Positions 37,457-50,211 of a DNA stretch of 64,000 nucleotides are shown piece by piece. The first letter of the stretch is position 1, and every line of letters starts with the position of its first letter. The DNA lies in contig OY759274.1 in the NCBI GenBank assembly GCA_963662155.1, positions 40,949,842 to 41,013,841 of the forward strand. The letters run 5' to 3'. Position numbers and translations under genes: made by a program. The notes under the pieces are model-generated. The model searched no databases, was not told the origin of the DNA, and saw nothing but the letters and a program-made list of their open reading frames with translations. The DNA comes from Lamellibrachia columna. Its lineage: Eukaryota; Annelida; Polychaeta; Sabellida; Siboglinidae.

Positions 37457-39070
37457 TACGTAAATGCTTGTGTAATCAATTATTAGATTTATTTGGAAAC
37501 GTAACAAACCATCAATAGAACGCATGTACGAACAGCGCGCGGTAAATGTACCAACATTATGCTATTTATGTATGCTTGTTTAATCAGTAACTTAGTCCCG
37601 TCAGACGGTATCTACGGTTGTCCAGTGTGTTAGTCCCAGAGCTAGCTGTGAGCAACGTTCACGGTCCGGCAGGATATCAGCTAAATGGTTTGGCAGAATA
37701 CAGAAGGCCAAAGTGAAAAACATGGCGCACTTATCACGGATACAGCCCTGAAGCTTGTTTTAACATCAGTCGTGAATTCGTCAGGCAGCATTAGACGCGT
37801 ATGGAGCTGGTCATGGGGTGCTCCATTCGCTGGTGGGTTCAAACCACAACTTTACTTCCAATTCTTTCTCAGCGTGGGAACCGATCATTATTTTACCTCC
37901 GGGTTCCTGACCCACGAATAAAGCGTCAGTGATTTCCATTCTTTCGATGATTCTTTACTAATACATTTTTTGAACAGGGAAAATGGCATATTTGCAGACA
38001 ACGACACTCGGGTTGCACACACAGGCGTAGCCTTCTATTTGGTGGCAGAAATCATAAAGTAAGGCACGTGTTAGTTAAGGAAGGATCCCCGTGTACGAAT
38101 TAAGACAGAATCCGCTTCGTTTGGACGACAAATGACGAGCAGCATCTTCCACGTTGATTTTCTCGAAAACAAAATTGTACGATTTGACGAACACGCCACT
38201 GCATGTCGATGACAAGACGATAATTAAAGTATACTGTTTGCATTAAAGCCGAATAGTATTGTGCGCAGGGGGTGGAATTGAATTGACTTGATCTGTAGCC
38301 AGTGTAACCAGTTGGTAGCATTCGCCACGACTTATTTAGTGTAACTGAACCCGAAACGTTGGTGTGTTTGAACTTTGTACTTAGTAATTACCCCTCCCCC
38401 CGTGCGACGGAATATGCCCTCGTGATAGAAGAGATTAACCGAAGGATCTTATTTCGCCTTATAAAAACAACCACGTAGGCCTACAGACAAGAACTCGTAC
38501 ACATTCGCTGCATTCTAATCAGCCAAGACACTGTCACTTCTCCTCACAGACAGTACACCGTTTCCACTAATCGCACGCGCCACATTTCGGGGGTTGTTAG
38601 AGATATAACCTAGTGATTTCTTGGTAAATATTTAACAAAATTGAAGTTGCCATAGAAGCTATGATTGTATGCACTGGTTACACAACTAGCTCACTTAGAG
38701 GGATCGCATTCCTGGTTGTGTAAAAATGGATTTCCTATTGCAGCCGTAACAATTAACTAAAACAAACCAGGGTGTTTAAGTTTTACTATATCCAAACATG
38801 TGTCATTCAATTGTTTCGTCATGCGAGGAAGTTGGCAGAATTGACCGAGCCGTATCATGGACGCTTCTGTCTGACTCATGTGGTTGAAAGATGGATTCCA
38901 CAGCAGGTTACACATTTACTCCCTGTGTGGGATCTACTTCCCGTGACACAGACACCAGGGAGAAGGGATCGACGGACGTTAGTGCATCTTCCAAAAATCA
39001 CAGGTAAAGTGGGATGAACGAAACTGCCCATGTTTCGAATCAGTAGCGATTAACCGAAATATCTAATTGG
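37455..39070. other. HtrL intron 1; possible SINE at 37785-37930
   Basis: At about 37838 the word gtgggttcaaaccac fits a pol III B box, and the stretch around it could be a tRNA-derived SINE. Otherwise nothing recognised. Confidence 0.4.
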
Positions 39071-39071
39071 A

Positions 39072-39226
39072 CAGTTGGACTCAACCCCCGTCCTCTCAGT
39101 TGGACTCAACCCCGTCCTCTCAGTTGGACTCAACCCCCGTCCTCTCAGTTGGACTCAACCCCCGTCCTCTCAGTTGGACTCAACCCCCGTCCTCTCAGTT
39201 GGACTCAACCCCCGTCCTCTCAGTTG
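39072..39226. repeat. 25-bp tandem repeat
   Basis: About six copies of ggactcaacccccgtcctct plus cagtt. Confidence 0.95.
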
Positions 39227-39624
39227 ACAGTCCGGCGTTGTAACGGCCGAACTACAGCGGCCCACGTACCCAATCTGAATAAGCAGGACGTGACACAGGA
39301 GACGCCCAGTTCCCAATGGAGAAACAGAGGGTTTGATAACATTCTCGGCTATCTACGTGTTTAGGTGTTTACGTAACACAGCGGTTCAGACGTAAGATAA
39401 AACTACGCCACAAAACCGACATAACAGACTCCGCGGACTCCCTTCGGACATTTAAATGGTGGTTAGCATTAAGGTAGTTTGACGAACATAATATAGTCGC
39501 GACTCAGTACTGGCGTGGAGGCTCAATTCCTGGCACTTGGCTTATGAGAAGGACGTTGATTTTGGTTCATAACATAAAGATGTTTATGTCGGTAAAAGTA
39601 GTGTGCTTCATATCGTGTTACCTC

Positions 39625-40350
39625 CTTAAATACCTTGAATGTCTAGCTACAAGGACCTTCAATTACGTTGAATGTCTAGCTACAAGGATCTTCAATTACA
39701 CTGAATGTCTAGATACAAGGACCTTCAATTACACTGAATGTCTAGCTACAAGGACCTTCAATTTCCATGAATGTCTAGCTACAAGGACCTTCAATTACCT
39801 TGAATGTCTAGCTACAAGGACCTTCAATTTCCCTGAATGTCTAGCTACAAGGACCTTCAATTACCTTGAATGTCTAGCTACAAGGACCTTCAATTACCCT
39901 GAATGTCTAGCTACAAGGACCTTCAATTTCCATGAATGTCTAGCTACAAGGACCTTCAATTTCACTGAATGTCTAGCTACAAGGACCTTCAATTACCCTG
40001 AATGTCTAGCTACAAGGACCTTCAATTTCCATGAATGTCTAGCTACAAGGACCTTCAATTTCCATGAATGTCTAGCTACAAGGACCTTCAATTTCCATGA
40101 ACGTCTAGCTACAAAGACCTTCAATTTCCCTGAATGTCTAGCTACAAGGACCTTCAATTACCCTTAATGTCTAGCTACAACGACCTTCAATTTCCCTGAA
40201 TGTCTAGCTACAAGGACCTTCAATTTCCCTGAATGTCTAGCTACAAGGACCTTCAATTTCCTTGAATGTCTAGCTACAAGGACCTTCAATTTCTCCTGAT
40301 TGTCTAGCTACAAGAACCTTCAATTACCCTGAATGTCTAGCTGCAAGAAC
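39625..40350. repeat. 33-bp tandem repeat
   Basis: About 21 copies of a unit containing gaatgtctagctacaaggac. The plus frame reads an 11-residue ECLATRTFNYP repeat for about 180 codons before a stop at 40165; I see no sign that it is a gene. Confidence 0.93.
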
Positions 40351-40424
40351 CTTCAAACGCGGGACATATCGGACGGACGCACACCAAGCACAATACATAT
40401 GTTCTCTGTAGGTCTAACGGTTCT

Positions 40425-41118
40425 AATGGAGCAGTCGGTCGCTATCAATAGCGTCGCCTTGAGGGCTTCTGTTGAAAACATGAACTTGTTTGTATACTTG
40501 ATGATCCGTCGTGGGGAGCTCGTGAGGCAGTCGGCCGCTATCAATAGCGTCACCTTGAGGGCTTCTGTTGAAAACATGAACTTGTTTGTATACTTGATGA
40601 TCCGTCGTAGGGAGCTCGTGAGGCAGTCGGCCGCTATCAATAGCGTCACCTTGAGGGCTTATGTTGAAAACATGAACTTGTTTGTATACTTGATGATCCG
40701 TCGTAGGGAGCTCGTGAGGCAGTCGGCCGCTATCAATAGCGTCGTCTTGAGGGCTTATGTTGAAAACATGAACTTGTTTGTATACTTGATGATCCGTCGT
40801 AGGGAGCTCGTGAGGCAGTCGGCCGCTATCAATAGCGTCGTCTTGAGGGCTTCTGTTGAAAACATGAACTTGTTTGTATACTTGATGATCCGTCGTAGGG
40901 AGCTCGTGAGGCAGTCGGCCGCTATAAATAGCGTCGCCTTGAGGGCTTCTGTTGAAAACATGAACTTGTTTGTATACTTGATGATCCGTCGTAGGGAGCT
41001 CGTGAGGCAGTCGGCCGCTATCAATAGCGTCGCCTTGAGTTCTTCTGTTGAAAACATGAACTTGTTTGTATACTTGATGATCCGTCGTGGGGAGCTCGTG
41101 AGGCAGTCGGCCGCGCAC
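40425..41118. repeat. 96-bp tandem repeat
   Basis: About seven copies, unit containing cgtgaggcagtcggccgcta. Open frames exist on both strands because 96 is a multiple of three: plus ENMNLFVYLMIRR repeats (268 codons), minus DHQVYKQVHVFN repeats (231 codons). It begins directly after the 33-bp array. Confidence 0.93.
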
Positions 41119-41394
41119 ACATGCTGCTCACAGCGGTAGTCTGCCCGGCAGCGACTGGCATGTGTCGGGTTCCCTGCCTCGCATCCCACTGCGTCTCATG
41201 TTCAACTGGGATTCCTAAAAGCGCTAGAACACGACCCGATCCACCCGTTAACTGATGGATGTCAGGGATTTTTATTCGGCATAATGATCTTTTTCAGATA
41301 ATACTATCCAGTTACAATTACTACGATAGATAATAATGTTACACACGCACGCACGTACGTACACACACCAAAAATGACAGATATTTCATAAGGG

Positions 41395-41505
41395 TAAGTT
41401 GCATATAGATAAATAATCGTTGTACTCTCAATAAGGCAATGGCTTTTTCATCCATTTGCTGTCTGGGGTTTTGCTTTAGATGGCAATTTGCTTCAATCTC
41501 GTTCA
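41395..41505 (+). mobile_element. CR1-like LINE 3' end, short copy
   Basis: Matches the reverse complement of the 57.0-kb and 61.3-kb copies: gtactctcaataaggcaatg, then tgctttagatggcaat. Confidence 0.6.
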
Positions 41506-41558
41506 ACATTAAACTGGATAAAAAGCTCCGAGATAAACATTGTTCCGTATTCAGCCAA

Positions 41559-41595
41559 TCCCAGTTAGTATAGTGGTGAACATCCCCGCCTGTCA
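41559..41595 (+). tRNA. tRNA-Asp(GTC) 5' half, pseudogene
   Basis: 37 bases match the acceptor, D arm and anticodon arm up to the anticodon loop of animal tRNA-Asp: gttagtatagtggtgaacat then ccccgcctgtca (anticodon GTC). The 3' half is absent, so it cannot be a working tRNA. Confidence 0.75.
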
Positions 41596-41599
41596 GCTT

Positions 41600-42060
41600 T
41601 GCTATCATGTGTAATACTTTATATATGTCTGAACATTTATATTTTTATCGAATTTCTAAACATACAAACATGTTGGAAACCATTGTTCTTATTGGTTTTT
41701 CAGTTGGTGTCAGTGTCGTAATAAATTGAAGACTTATCTTAATTGCTTTGAGCCCGTTATTCTTCATGTTTGCATTGTCACAGTTTATGTCTAAATGATC
41801 TTTCAGATTTTATAATGTTTTTTTTTTAAATCATAAATACGCTAATAATGCATTATTTTTAAATGTTTACGGGTATGTGTCTAATCCGGTATCTCCAAGA
41901 TACAAAATGTAAAACAATTATCAATCAAACCCCTTAAATTACATATCATCTGGTTATTCTAGCATCTAACTTAAGATAAAAGAACTGTATAATGTAATGT
42001 GTAAGTGTTTTCATTTGATATGCAAACACCCAAATAATAGTTTAAAGAAATTGAAAATAA
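41600..42060. other. Intronic AT-rich DNA, no feature seen
   Basis: No array, RNA gene or exon recognised. Confidence 0.4.
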
Positions 42061-42084
42061 CAAAGAAACACGTAACGCAGGTGA

Positions 42085-42172
42085 ATATATGTGGTAGTTA
42101 TGTAAATGTGGTAGTTATGTAAATGTGGTAGTTATGTAAATGTGGTAGTTATGTAAATGTGGTAGTTATATA
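42085..42172. repeat. 17-bp tandem repeat
   Basis: Five copies of a unit containing gtggtagttatgtaaat. Confidence 0.95.
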
Positions 42173-42439
42173 AATGTTCCCCCAACAAAAATATGTGTTT
42201 CAGCAAGAACCAAATTGAAGACATTAAAAGGACATGTTATGTAATTTAGAAAACGTGTGTTCATTATTTAAGACTGCTGCTGTGTGTGTACACTTTTAAA
42301 TGAAACATTAGGTGTCGATATTTACTGGAGAAAGTACCATATATGCCCACAGGTTAATCACATTTCACCATAAAAAACGAAACAAAGAGAAATAGCAGTG
42401 ATTTATAATTTTAGAATATGGTATCACACGCGTTCCACA

Positions 42440-42640
42440 TATGTTTATGTTTATGTACACAACATATGTTTATGTCTATGTACACAACATATGTTTATGT
42501 CTATGTACACAACATATGTTTATGTCTATGTACACAACATATGTTTATGTCTATGTACACAACATATGTTTATGTCTATGTACACAACATATGTTTATGT
42601 CTATGTACACAACATATGTTTATGTCTATGTACACAACAT
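42440..42640. repeat. 25-bp tandem repeat
   Basis: Eight copies of a unit containing catatgtttatgtctatgta. Confidence 0.95.
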
Positions 42641-42825
42641 TTCGTGTTCTTGATATTTGAACAGACACAACAGACTGCATTTGACGATCACATTTGTTTG
42701 CGTGGTTCCCAGTTGTATAAATGACTACGCTGACTAGTGAATGAAAATAGTGAAGATATATTCTGAAGTACTAAATCCGGGTCGTTGTTGAATGAAACCA
42801 CTGGTGATAACAGGTCGGGGCGCAG

Positions 42826-43120
42826 TAACACAGTAACACAGTAACGCAGTAACGAGGTAACGCAGTATGCAGTAACGCAGTAACACAGTAACACAGCGGC
42901 TAGAACGTCGGAGTCTCGATCCGGAGTAACAAGGTTCGAACCCTCGTGCTGCAGTTTTGAAGCTTTGGAAATTTCGTTCAATCCACATTGACTCAATTCA
43001 TTCAGCTGTTCAGTACATTGCTGCAGACACTGTTACATATGTGTGGTGGAATATTGTACAGCGCTTTGATCGGTCGAAATGACTGGATACTGCGCTATAT
43101 AAGAACTTACATTTCTACTT
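42826..43120 (+). mobile_element. tRNA-derived SINE with 9-bp repeat at its head
   Basis: A run of cagtaacac/cagtaacgc units leads to a tRNA-like head with a strong B box (aggttcgaaccctc, about 42930), a body of about 150 bp and the end actgcgctatataagaac (about 43090), an ending common in invertebrate SINEs. Confidence 0.75.
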
Positions 43121-43299
43121 TTAGTTATAGTGTCGTATTTAGTATCGTGGAAATGATTAGGACACGGTTGGGTAAACGCTAGCACTTACACCGGTTTCGG
43201 ATTATTACAATAATACCTTCGAACTACTTGAGACTTGAGACCTAAAGATGACATATACAGACCCAATGCCCCTAAACACAGAACTGATTATATGTTGTC

Positions 43300-43520
43300 T
43301 CTTTCCTCTTTGTCCCTGAAGTCCGGGGTGAGGCTGGCATTGATACTGGTCTCGATTGTTTGTGTGTGTCACTGATCCCGTTTCACTGCCGTCTCCACCA
43401 CTCCTACCACTCCCCATCCTTATCTCCCGCTCTAGTTCTCCTTTCTCCTCCCAACCCCACCAAATCTCTCGCTCTAGTTCTCCTTTCTCCTCCCAACCCC
43501 ACCAAATCTCTCTTCACACT
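43300..43520. repeat. Dispersed repeat beside HtrL exon 1, copy 1
   Basis: ccctgaagtccgggg, then ggcattgatactggtctcga, then cactgatcccg recur at 44083-44165, so the same element flanks exon 1 on both sides. Copy 1 also contains a 43-bp direct duplication (43429-43510). Confidence 0.7.
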
Positions 43521-43618
43521 CGTTACTGAACACACTCTATTTCGTAATTCGTCAACATTTATTAATCGAACGAAGACAGAGAACTCGTTGTGACAACTGT
43601 ACCCAGGGCTGGACTCAC

Positions 43619-43799
43619 CGGACACGTTATCACAGTCTGGCAGATCGAACGGGTAGAGGCAGGCGTAGTACGCGAGGCCCATCGTCTCGTTGCCACACCC
43701 ACCTGCCGTCGGCTCATCTCCGCCGGTCGTACCTCTATCGACGACGGCGGCGACGGCGGCAACGATAGCGACAAGGAGGCCCGCTCGCCGGAGCAACAT
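43619..43799 (-). CDS. HtrL-family gene, exon 1
   Basis: ATG at 43799-43797; donor GTCCG/gtgagt at 43618. 60 codons plus one base. The start MLLRRAGLLVAIVAAVAAVV is a signal peptide or type II signal anchor, followed by a Cys-containing stem (GGCGNETMGLAYYACLYPF) with an NET glycosylation sequon. The base left over (G) fits the two that open exon 2. The assignment to this gene is an inference; it could be the first exon of another secreted protein. Confidence 0.65.
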
Positions 43800-44035
43800 T
43801 TGTGGGCTGTCTGTGAGTCCGTCCGGCGGGCTGCCCTTGCATCCTATTGTCCGTCAGCAACGGCGCCTTGGCGGCGACTGGTGCCGCGGCCCAGAGAGCA
43901 GTGCGACCGCGAAACCGTACCCGCCGCACCGTTAGATAACGCCGCGTGGCTGCAGGGGATCGCGTGTCGCTGGTTTATATCCGTTTGCGGGTTGTTGGGT
44001 GACTGCGTGCACGGGCAACTGCACACGGGCTAGTC
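43660..44035 (-). promoter_or_regulatory. CpG-rich promoter/5' region of the HtrL-family gene
   Basis: The stretch is far richer in G, C and CpG (ggcggcgacggcggc and similar) than its surroundings and spans the ATG and about 235 bp upstream of it. It is the natural place for the start of transcription on the minus strand. No TATA box chosen. Confidence 0.45.
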
Positions 44036-44079
44036 ACCATTCCAACCCACCCCACTGTGTACCTTTTTTGTTGTTCTCT

Positions 44080-44460
44080 TTTTTATCCCTGAAGTCCGGG
44101 ATGGGGCTGGCATCGATACTAGTCGTCGATTTGTTTCCCTTCTTCAATCACTGATCCCGCTTCACTGCCGTCTGTAGCACCTGTCTCCAGTCCCCCGTCC
44201 CTCCCTCTCCACTCCCCTCGATCCCAACCCCGCGAAATCTCTCTTCACGCAGTCCTTTCATCTCAGTCTCGGTCTTCCTCTTCTCCTTCTACCCTCCACT
44301 CTAAGCCCACCCAGTCTCTTCGTCAACGGTTTCCCTTTCCACGTGTTCAACCCATTTTAATCATGCAACTCCTCACCAGCTTCCTCCTGAAACTCTCTCT
44401 CATACCAACCTCCTCTCTCAGCTCCTCATTCTTCGCTTGTCTATTCTTTTGTGTAAATTG
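44080..44460. repeat. Dispersed repeat beside HtrL exon 1, copy 2
   Basis: Pyrimidine-rich partner of 43300-43520. A related pyrimidine-rich stretch (cttcctcttctccttctacc) also occurs at 60130-60150. Confidence 0.6.
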
Positions 44461-47400
44461 TTAAATTTGATGTTCCATTAAAGTAAATATTAAGTTGGTT
44501 CGCATAAAAAAAGGTTGGTCATATAGTCAGACCCTGTTTTATGACATTTTAATAGTTATGAATTAAAAAAAAACTCGGTTGAGTTCTGAATTCCAATTGT
44601 TTCAATTCGTCGATCACTACATCGTTACCGACTATTGCTTTGTGCAAAGATGATTTTCTAGAGACTCTGCAACAGCCCAGCTTCCGCTGACTAAGACATC
44701 ATGTCACGCTACTTTAGCGTTGTTGAATCGGTGGCGAAAGTAGCTCCCTCTACTGGAATCCGTGGCCCCATGGTCTGTCACGTGACACAGCCGGGTCACA
44801 CTAACTGCCGTCACGGAGATTCTTTTAGGATTCGTTGTCTCAGTTGATTCGACTATAACATTTCATAAAAGGTAAGTTCTGGGACTGTTCAAAGCGCGTT
44901 GCGTTTCTTCCCTTGCAGACCTGCTCACCACAACACCAACTCGAATTCTCTAGGAAGCATTCAGCCACACCACAATTACCGCGCAAAGAGTATTTATGCA
45001 TTGACGTCCATCACTGTCTATAGCCAGGTACTCGTTTACACAGCTGAGTGAAATGAGGCAACGTGGGGTAAACAAAATTGTCCAAACTCCGAAACGGCAA
45101 CAAGAGGTCGTCGAGAATAAGAGTCTTCCGTTCTAACCACCGTGATACTGCGACACACATTTGGTTATATATCTTGATCATTTCTGCATCCCGCTTCGTT
45201 ATAAATATATAATTTCATACCTGGACATATATATCAGCAGAAATTAGTAATAACATCCATACCTTAATTGGAATGATACTCAAGCATGCCGTTTTAGTTT
45301 GGTTAAAATCAATAAGTATTTTTGACTTGACATTATGTATCAATATATATTAATTAACATACATCTCATTAGTTAATCGGACAGTAGCATTCTGATTCAG
45401 ATCGATCGTATATATATACATCAAATGATATATAGGCCTACGTCAAACTATATGTTTCACAGAAAATCTGTTTTCTTTTGTAAATTGAATACAAAGCCGT
45501 GTAGATTCGGCCTCATTGATCCCAGTACTGACATATACCGTTCACCAGTCAATATGACTGTGTCTCGTGCACTCGTGGTTTCTGATGTTGGCGAATAGCA
45601 GGTGGCACTGCAGATCTGTGATGACTTCATAAATTAAATGTTAGTCCCCAAAAGATACAATTAAAGACTATGACCAAGTTAGAATTAAGTCAAGTTTACT
45701 CTAGTGTCATAGATGGCCTTAGTGTATCGTCTTTCTATTCACATTAATAAATCGATTGCTTGTGTAAACAAATTTTTTCTGATCCATGTCGTCAGAAGGG
45801 GCATTAAGACCTATAATCTAGTAGTCCATAAATATTGCATAGACATGCAGTTGCGATTAGTTATATCGTAATCAATATCAATGTTCGTTGTCCTAGTAGA
45901 GGACTGCGCTCATCACGGTTGACTGAGTGTTCAACGCCGGTTCATCGGTAAACGCAACGCGCTCAGACACGCTCTGAGCAAACAATAGCCAGGAGACATT
46001 AATCACTGTATAATCGTGTGCACGGTGCACCATTGTCTGACCTACCTACGGCGCGCTGCGGCAGTCGCCGGGAGTGTGTTTACGTCTGGCGGTTCAGTGG
46101 ATATTTCTGTGGCATTTGGGCTGGTCTACACTGCGTGGTCTCGTCGATACGAAGGAGATATGTTGGGCTCGTAGAGACGGAGTTATTCCCTCAAAGGTTA
46201 GTCCGTACAGCCCATGTACAACAAAATGTATACGTGTTCATATCTTCTCCACAGTTGAGTACTCGTGTTATTGTGCTAGTGAGAACCTTGGTGAATATAG
46301 CCATTGATCTGGCAACGACGTGAAAGTGTCGACGTATGACATATCTATTCCACCCAGTATCCGTGACTAAACAGCAATGCAGCAATGGAATTCTGGAAGG
46401 TTTTCTGGGCTAGACGCTATGGAAAAGGTGAATTCAACGTGACAACAGTGTTCATTCACACAACTACAGCCGTCGTCTCTCACTGACCAGCTGTGTCAAT
46501 GGTTCCATGCAACCTGCACATAACAACCGCTCAACTCAGAATCAACACTGCCAAATCCTGAAATTAGTTAACTACCTCATAAAGCTGGTGCCATTCTTAT
46601 GATGTATGGAGAGATATTGTCGAGTACCTATGGATCTATGGATGGTTACTGAACATAATAGACCGCGATGTGCGATAGCTGTACGGTACTTCACAATATA
46701 CGTAGCGACCAACGACTATCACGTTGTATTCCCACTGTCCGTGTATGGCCACAAACCTACGTTGAATGGTTCAGAATTATGGCCGACTGCACGACACCTA
46801 CATGAATGTTTAATCTTAAGGGTGGCCTATACTTTAGCCGAATATAGTACACAAACGTGCACCCATTTAAGTACGCACACTCGTTCAGTAAACGTGTGTG
46901 CATTATGACAACCGGATTACATGTACGGGAGCTATTTATAACTTAGGCTAAGTTAATGCACACGATCGCGCTATAGTGATCACAACATGTGCAAACATTG
47001 AACATCTATATGATGTTTTCTGCTCTCAGCGTTTACAATGACCATTGTGCGGGTACAACATGTGGATAACCAGACGTATTGTACGCGAGGACTAGTAACT
47101 ACATCAACAGCAAGCCGCGCCTAAGCCCAACAAGTAGGCTTAATAATTAGATCAATAAACAGTCCATCTTAACAATGATTTATTGCCGCAGATACATCGG
47201 CAGTGATAAATACTTCTGCACACAACGTCAAGTCTGTCTCTTACTAAGGGTATCAATGAGCTGTTTTCGGGCATACGGTAAAGCCGGCGTTCGTCTGCCT
47301 ACTTTTACATGGGAGAGAAATGTGTGTCACTTGTCAGAAAAAACATCCGAAAAGACACACATAATAGTGTTCCAGTTTTGGAAAGTACCACTGCTGCTCT

Positions 47401-47789
47401 AGCTGGGAAGTCTCATTAAAACCTACTGGATAGTGTAAATTAATATTATGTTTGAAAGGGAAACTAAGTAGTACATGGGTACGCAGTAGCACGGGTGTCA
47501 TTGGCAGGCTGAACAACGTAATATTCGCGATTTATTTGTGAGCAGTAAAACGAAGTGTTCCATTATTTATGTTTATCAATTATAATATATGCATCAAGAA
47601 AATGTGCATCAGATAAGTTCTCTTAAGCATTTTACCTTTCGCAATTTATAAATGCTGGAGTTTGACGTATTTCTGTTGTATTTTGTTTTAGCGAATCATA
47701 TCTGGACAAACGTGTCAGATATTGTCACACATGACATCACAATGACGTCATAATAACACAATAAATAACACAACGCTTATCGCGCAGAC
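44461..47789. other. Intergenic region between HtrL and SPRY genes
   Basis: Head-to-head (divergent) genes with 4 kb between the two ATGs. It contains dispersed repeat copy B (44953-45095). No RNA gene or confident exon; a GC-richer patch at 46020-46200 might hold an untranslated first exon of the SPRY gene, but I see no proof. Confidence 0.45.
44953..45095. repeat. Dispersed repeat, copy B
   Basis: Partner of the repeat at 1-130. Confidence 0.5.
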
Positions 47790-47964
47790 ATGGAGAACGG
47801 TTCGCAGAGAGGAGTGTGTAAAAGCCAGGAAACCTTGTCGGTGTCGGAAGAACGCAACAACACCGACGAACTTAGTTCTCAGAAACGGAGACACATTAAT
47901 GAAACGTCACCACAAGAAGAACGAGAAGAAATGGGCGATACGCCGGCCGTGGAGAATTCTCCTG
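47790..47964 (+). CDS. Triple-SPRY gene, exon 1
   Basis: ATG 47790; donor CTCCTG/gtatgt. 58 codons plus one base. Polar, low-complexity sequence (ERNNTDELSSQKRRHINETS) with no domain. The start is the first ATG of an open frame whose donor phase fits exon 2; an upstream non-coding exon is possible. Confidence 0.65.
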
Positions 47965-48198
47965 GTATGTACTGCCTTCGTCAGACCATAGAAATGGCTA
48001 TTCGAATTGACGGGGCATACTTTTTATAAGGACTGTTTTATCTGTTCTATTGAATTTCGAGATTGTGATAGTATTATATTTAATGTTGAACTGATCAAGT
48101 CAAATGACATCCATATAACGTAATTTCCAGTAACTTTACACCGGAGAGGAATTATGTTGAAAAAGGCTTAAGCAGCTTCGGTGGTTTTCTGTTTTCAG

Positions 48199-48294
48199 AA
48201 ATTAGCAAAACGAAACAAAGGAAAAGTAAACACAGAAAGAAGCGCGGTATTTCTGCGATAAGACACAGCGCCAGCGCGAAGAACAGCACCATTG
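48199..48294 (+). CDS. Triple-SPRY gene, exon 2
   Basis: Acceptor tctgttttcag, donor ATTG/gtgagg. 32 codons, strongly basic (KTKQRKSKHRKKRG), which could be a nuclear-localisation signal or nucleic-acid contact. Confidence 0.65.
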
Positions 48295-48851
48295 GTGAGG
48301 ACGCCATCTTTAGAACAAACGGAAACAAACGGAATTCCTATTAAAAAGGCATTTGCAAATTTGGGTGATATAAAATCGCGCTTGCCATCACATCTTATAA
48401 AAATACAACACAGTATAATTACATAACATTTTATTTATAATGATGGAACTACTTAAATAGCACGGTGTCATGACGTTATTCTGTATGACGTAACCAATAA
48501 GAAGTAATTCGTAAATTTGGGTGAAAAAAATCGCGCTTGTTTTAAAATCTGATTGAAATGCAATATGTTTCATTTATGTGATGGAGGTTTCACTGCATAA
48601 CTAAAATTGTGTTTTATGTTTCATTTCATAGTCATCAGAAAAAGATAGCAAAACTGAAATACATACTTTTTCGAAATTGCATTTTCACCATAAATACTCG
48701 GCGATCCCTCGTTCTGATAATGATGACAGTCCCTGTTCACGATACCATGCTTCGTGATTCTGGTTTGATGCGTCTCTGAGCTCAGGTTCGTAAGGATTTC
48801 GGCGTTTATTACTACTATTATTATTGCTATTTATTATCCTACGTCTGACAG

Positions 48852-49091
48852 AAACGTCGTGTCCCGCTTACGGTTGGGACGTCGACAATCACGGCAAGAA
48901 CATCACTGTCTTGCAAGAGTTGCCAAACACCGCCCGACGGAAAGTTGCCTCGCAGTCGACAGATGGTGTTCGTGGCGTTCGCGGATTCTCGTCTGGTTGT
49001 CACGTGTTCGAGATTTCATTTGGAGATCATGAACTCGGAAGTCACTGTGGTGTAGGGATGTGTAAGGACGACAGTGCCTTGCAAGCACAAG
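48852..49091 (+). CDS. Triple-SPRY gene, exon 3 (SPRY-1, first half)
   Basis: Acceptor acgtctgacag, donor CACAAG/gtaagc. 80 codons. The order AYGWDVDNHGKNI, VASQSTDGVRGVRGFSSGCH, VFEISFGDHELGSHCGVGM is the SPSB-type SPRY beginning (the family has AQSTDCIRGK...G.HVWEI). Strong call. Confidence 0.9.
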
Positions 49092-49149
49092 GTAAGCCAT
49101 AGACCACCAGACGGACATGGTGTATATATGCACTAGAAATGATACAGAC

Positions 49150-49500
49150 GACAGCAACTCAACTTATTTCCAAACTGAGATACCTTAGTTATGAAAACCG
49201 CCTAGAAGAACGTGGTTTGACAAGAAGAGACCAAACGTTTTTGTTTAATATTGAATGGTTATAAAGATAATGATATAAATATTTTTTCTTCAAAGTTAAA
49301 GAAGGCAGTAGAACCAACGCACAATGTAGCATTAGTTCAAGAACAATGAAGGTTGGATATGAGAAAGTATTCATTTTCACAAAGCCATATATCATATAAT
49401 GGTTGGTTACACTTACATGGATAATCGTTGGACTCTGCCACCCTTGCCAACTGGCCATTTGGGTTTTTGCTTTAGATTGCAATCTTGTTAAAGGTTCTAA
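49150..49500 (+). mobile_element. CR1-like LINE 3' end in SPRY intron 3
   Basis: Decayed reverse-transcriptase end (KLRYLSYENRLEERGLTRRD) and the 3' end word ttttgctttagattgcaatc, in the sense direction of the host gene. Confidence 0.75.
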
Positions 49501-49927
49501 GGAAAAAGTCAGCAACCAATCTCATGGTTACGTAGTAAGGAAGACTGGGAAGGGGTGGAATGTAGGGCAGAATGTGCCATTTTAACGTACGCCACACATA
49601 AAAACTATCAATCCCAACGTCTACGTCACATAACTCAATAGAAACATCTCGCAATGTACTGTGGGGCCAAATTCTCTCGTGAACATACACTGCACATTGA
49701 TGGATGACGAAGTAAATTAATGTGAAAATATGGTTGAACATTCAACATTACGTGTACGATGGTTTAACTAACCACTTACATTCAACATCCCCAAACCATA
49801 CGAGGAAACCAGACCACATAACTAGTGCCACCACGTTACATACATTATACAATGTTCAAGTTGCTAAGCCACTATCAATAAAATTACACGAAAGCAACAC
49901 ATTCCGGGAAGCAAACAAATGAATTTC

Positions 49928-50211
<284 letters not shown>

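Noticed and set aside
43590..44033. 147-codon plus frame opposite HtrL exon 1
   Set aside because: GC-rich shadow of the minus-strand exon, no domain, no splice support.
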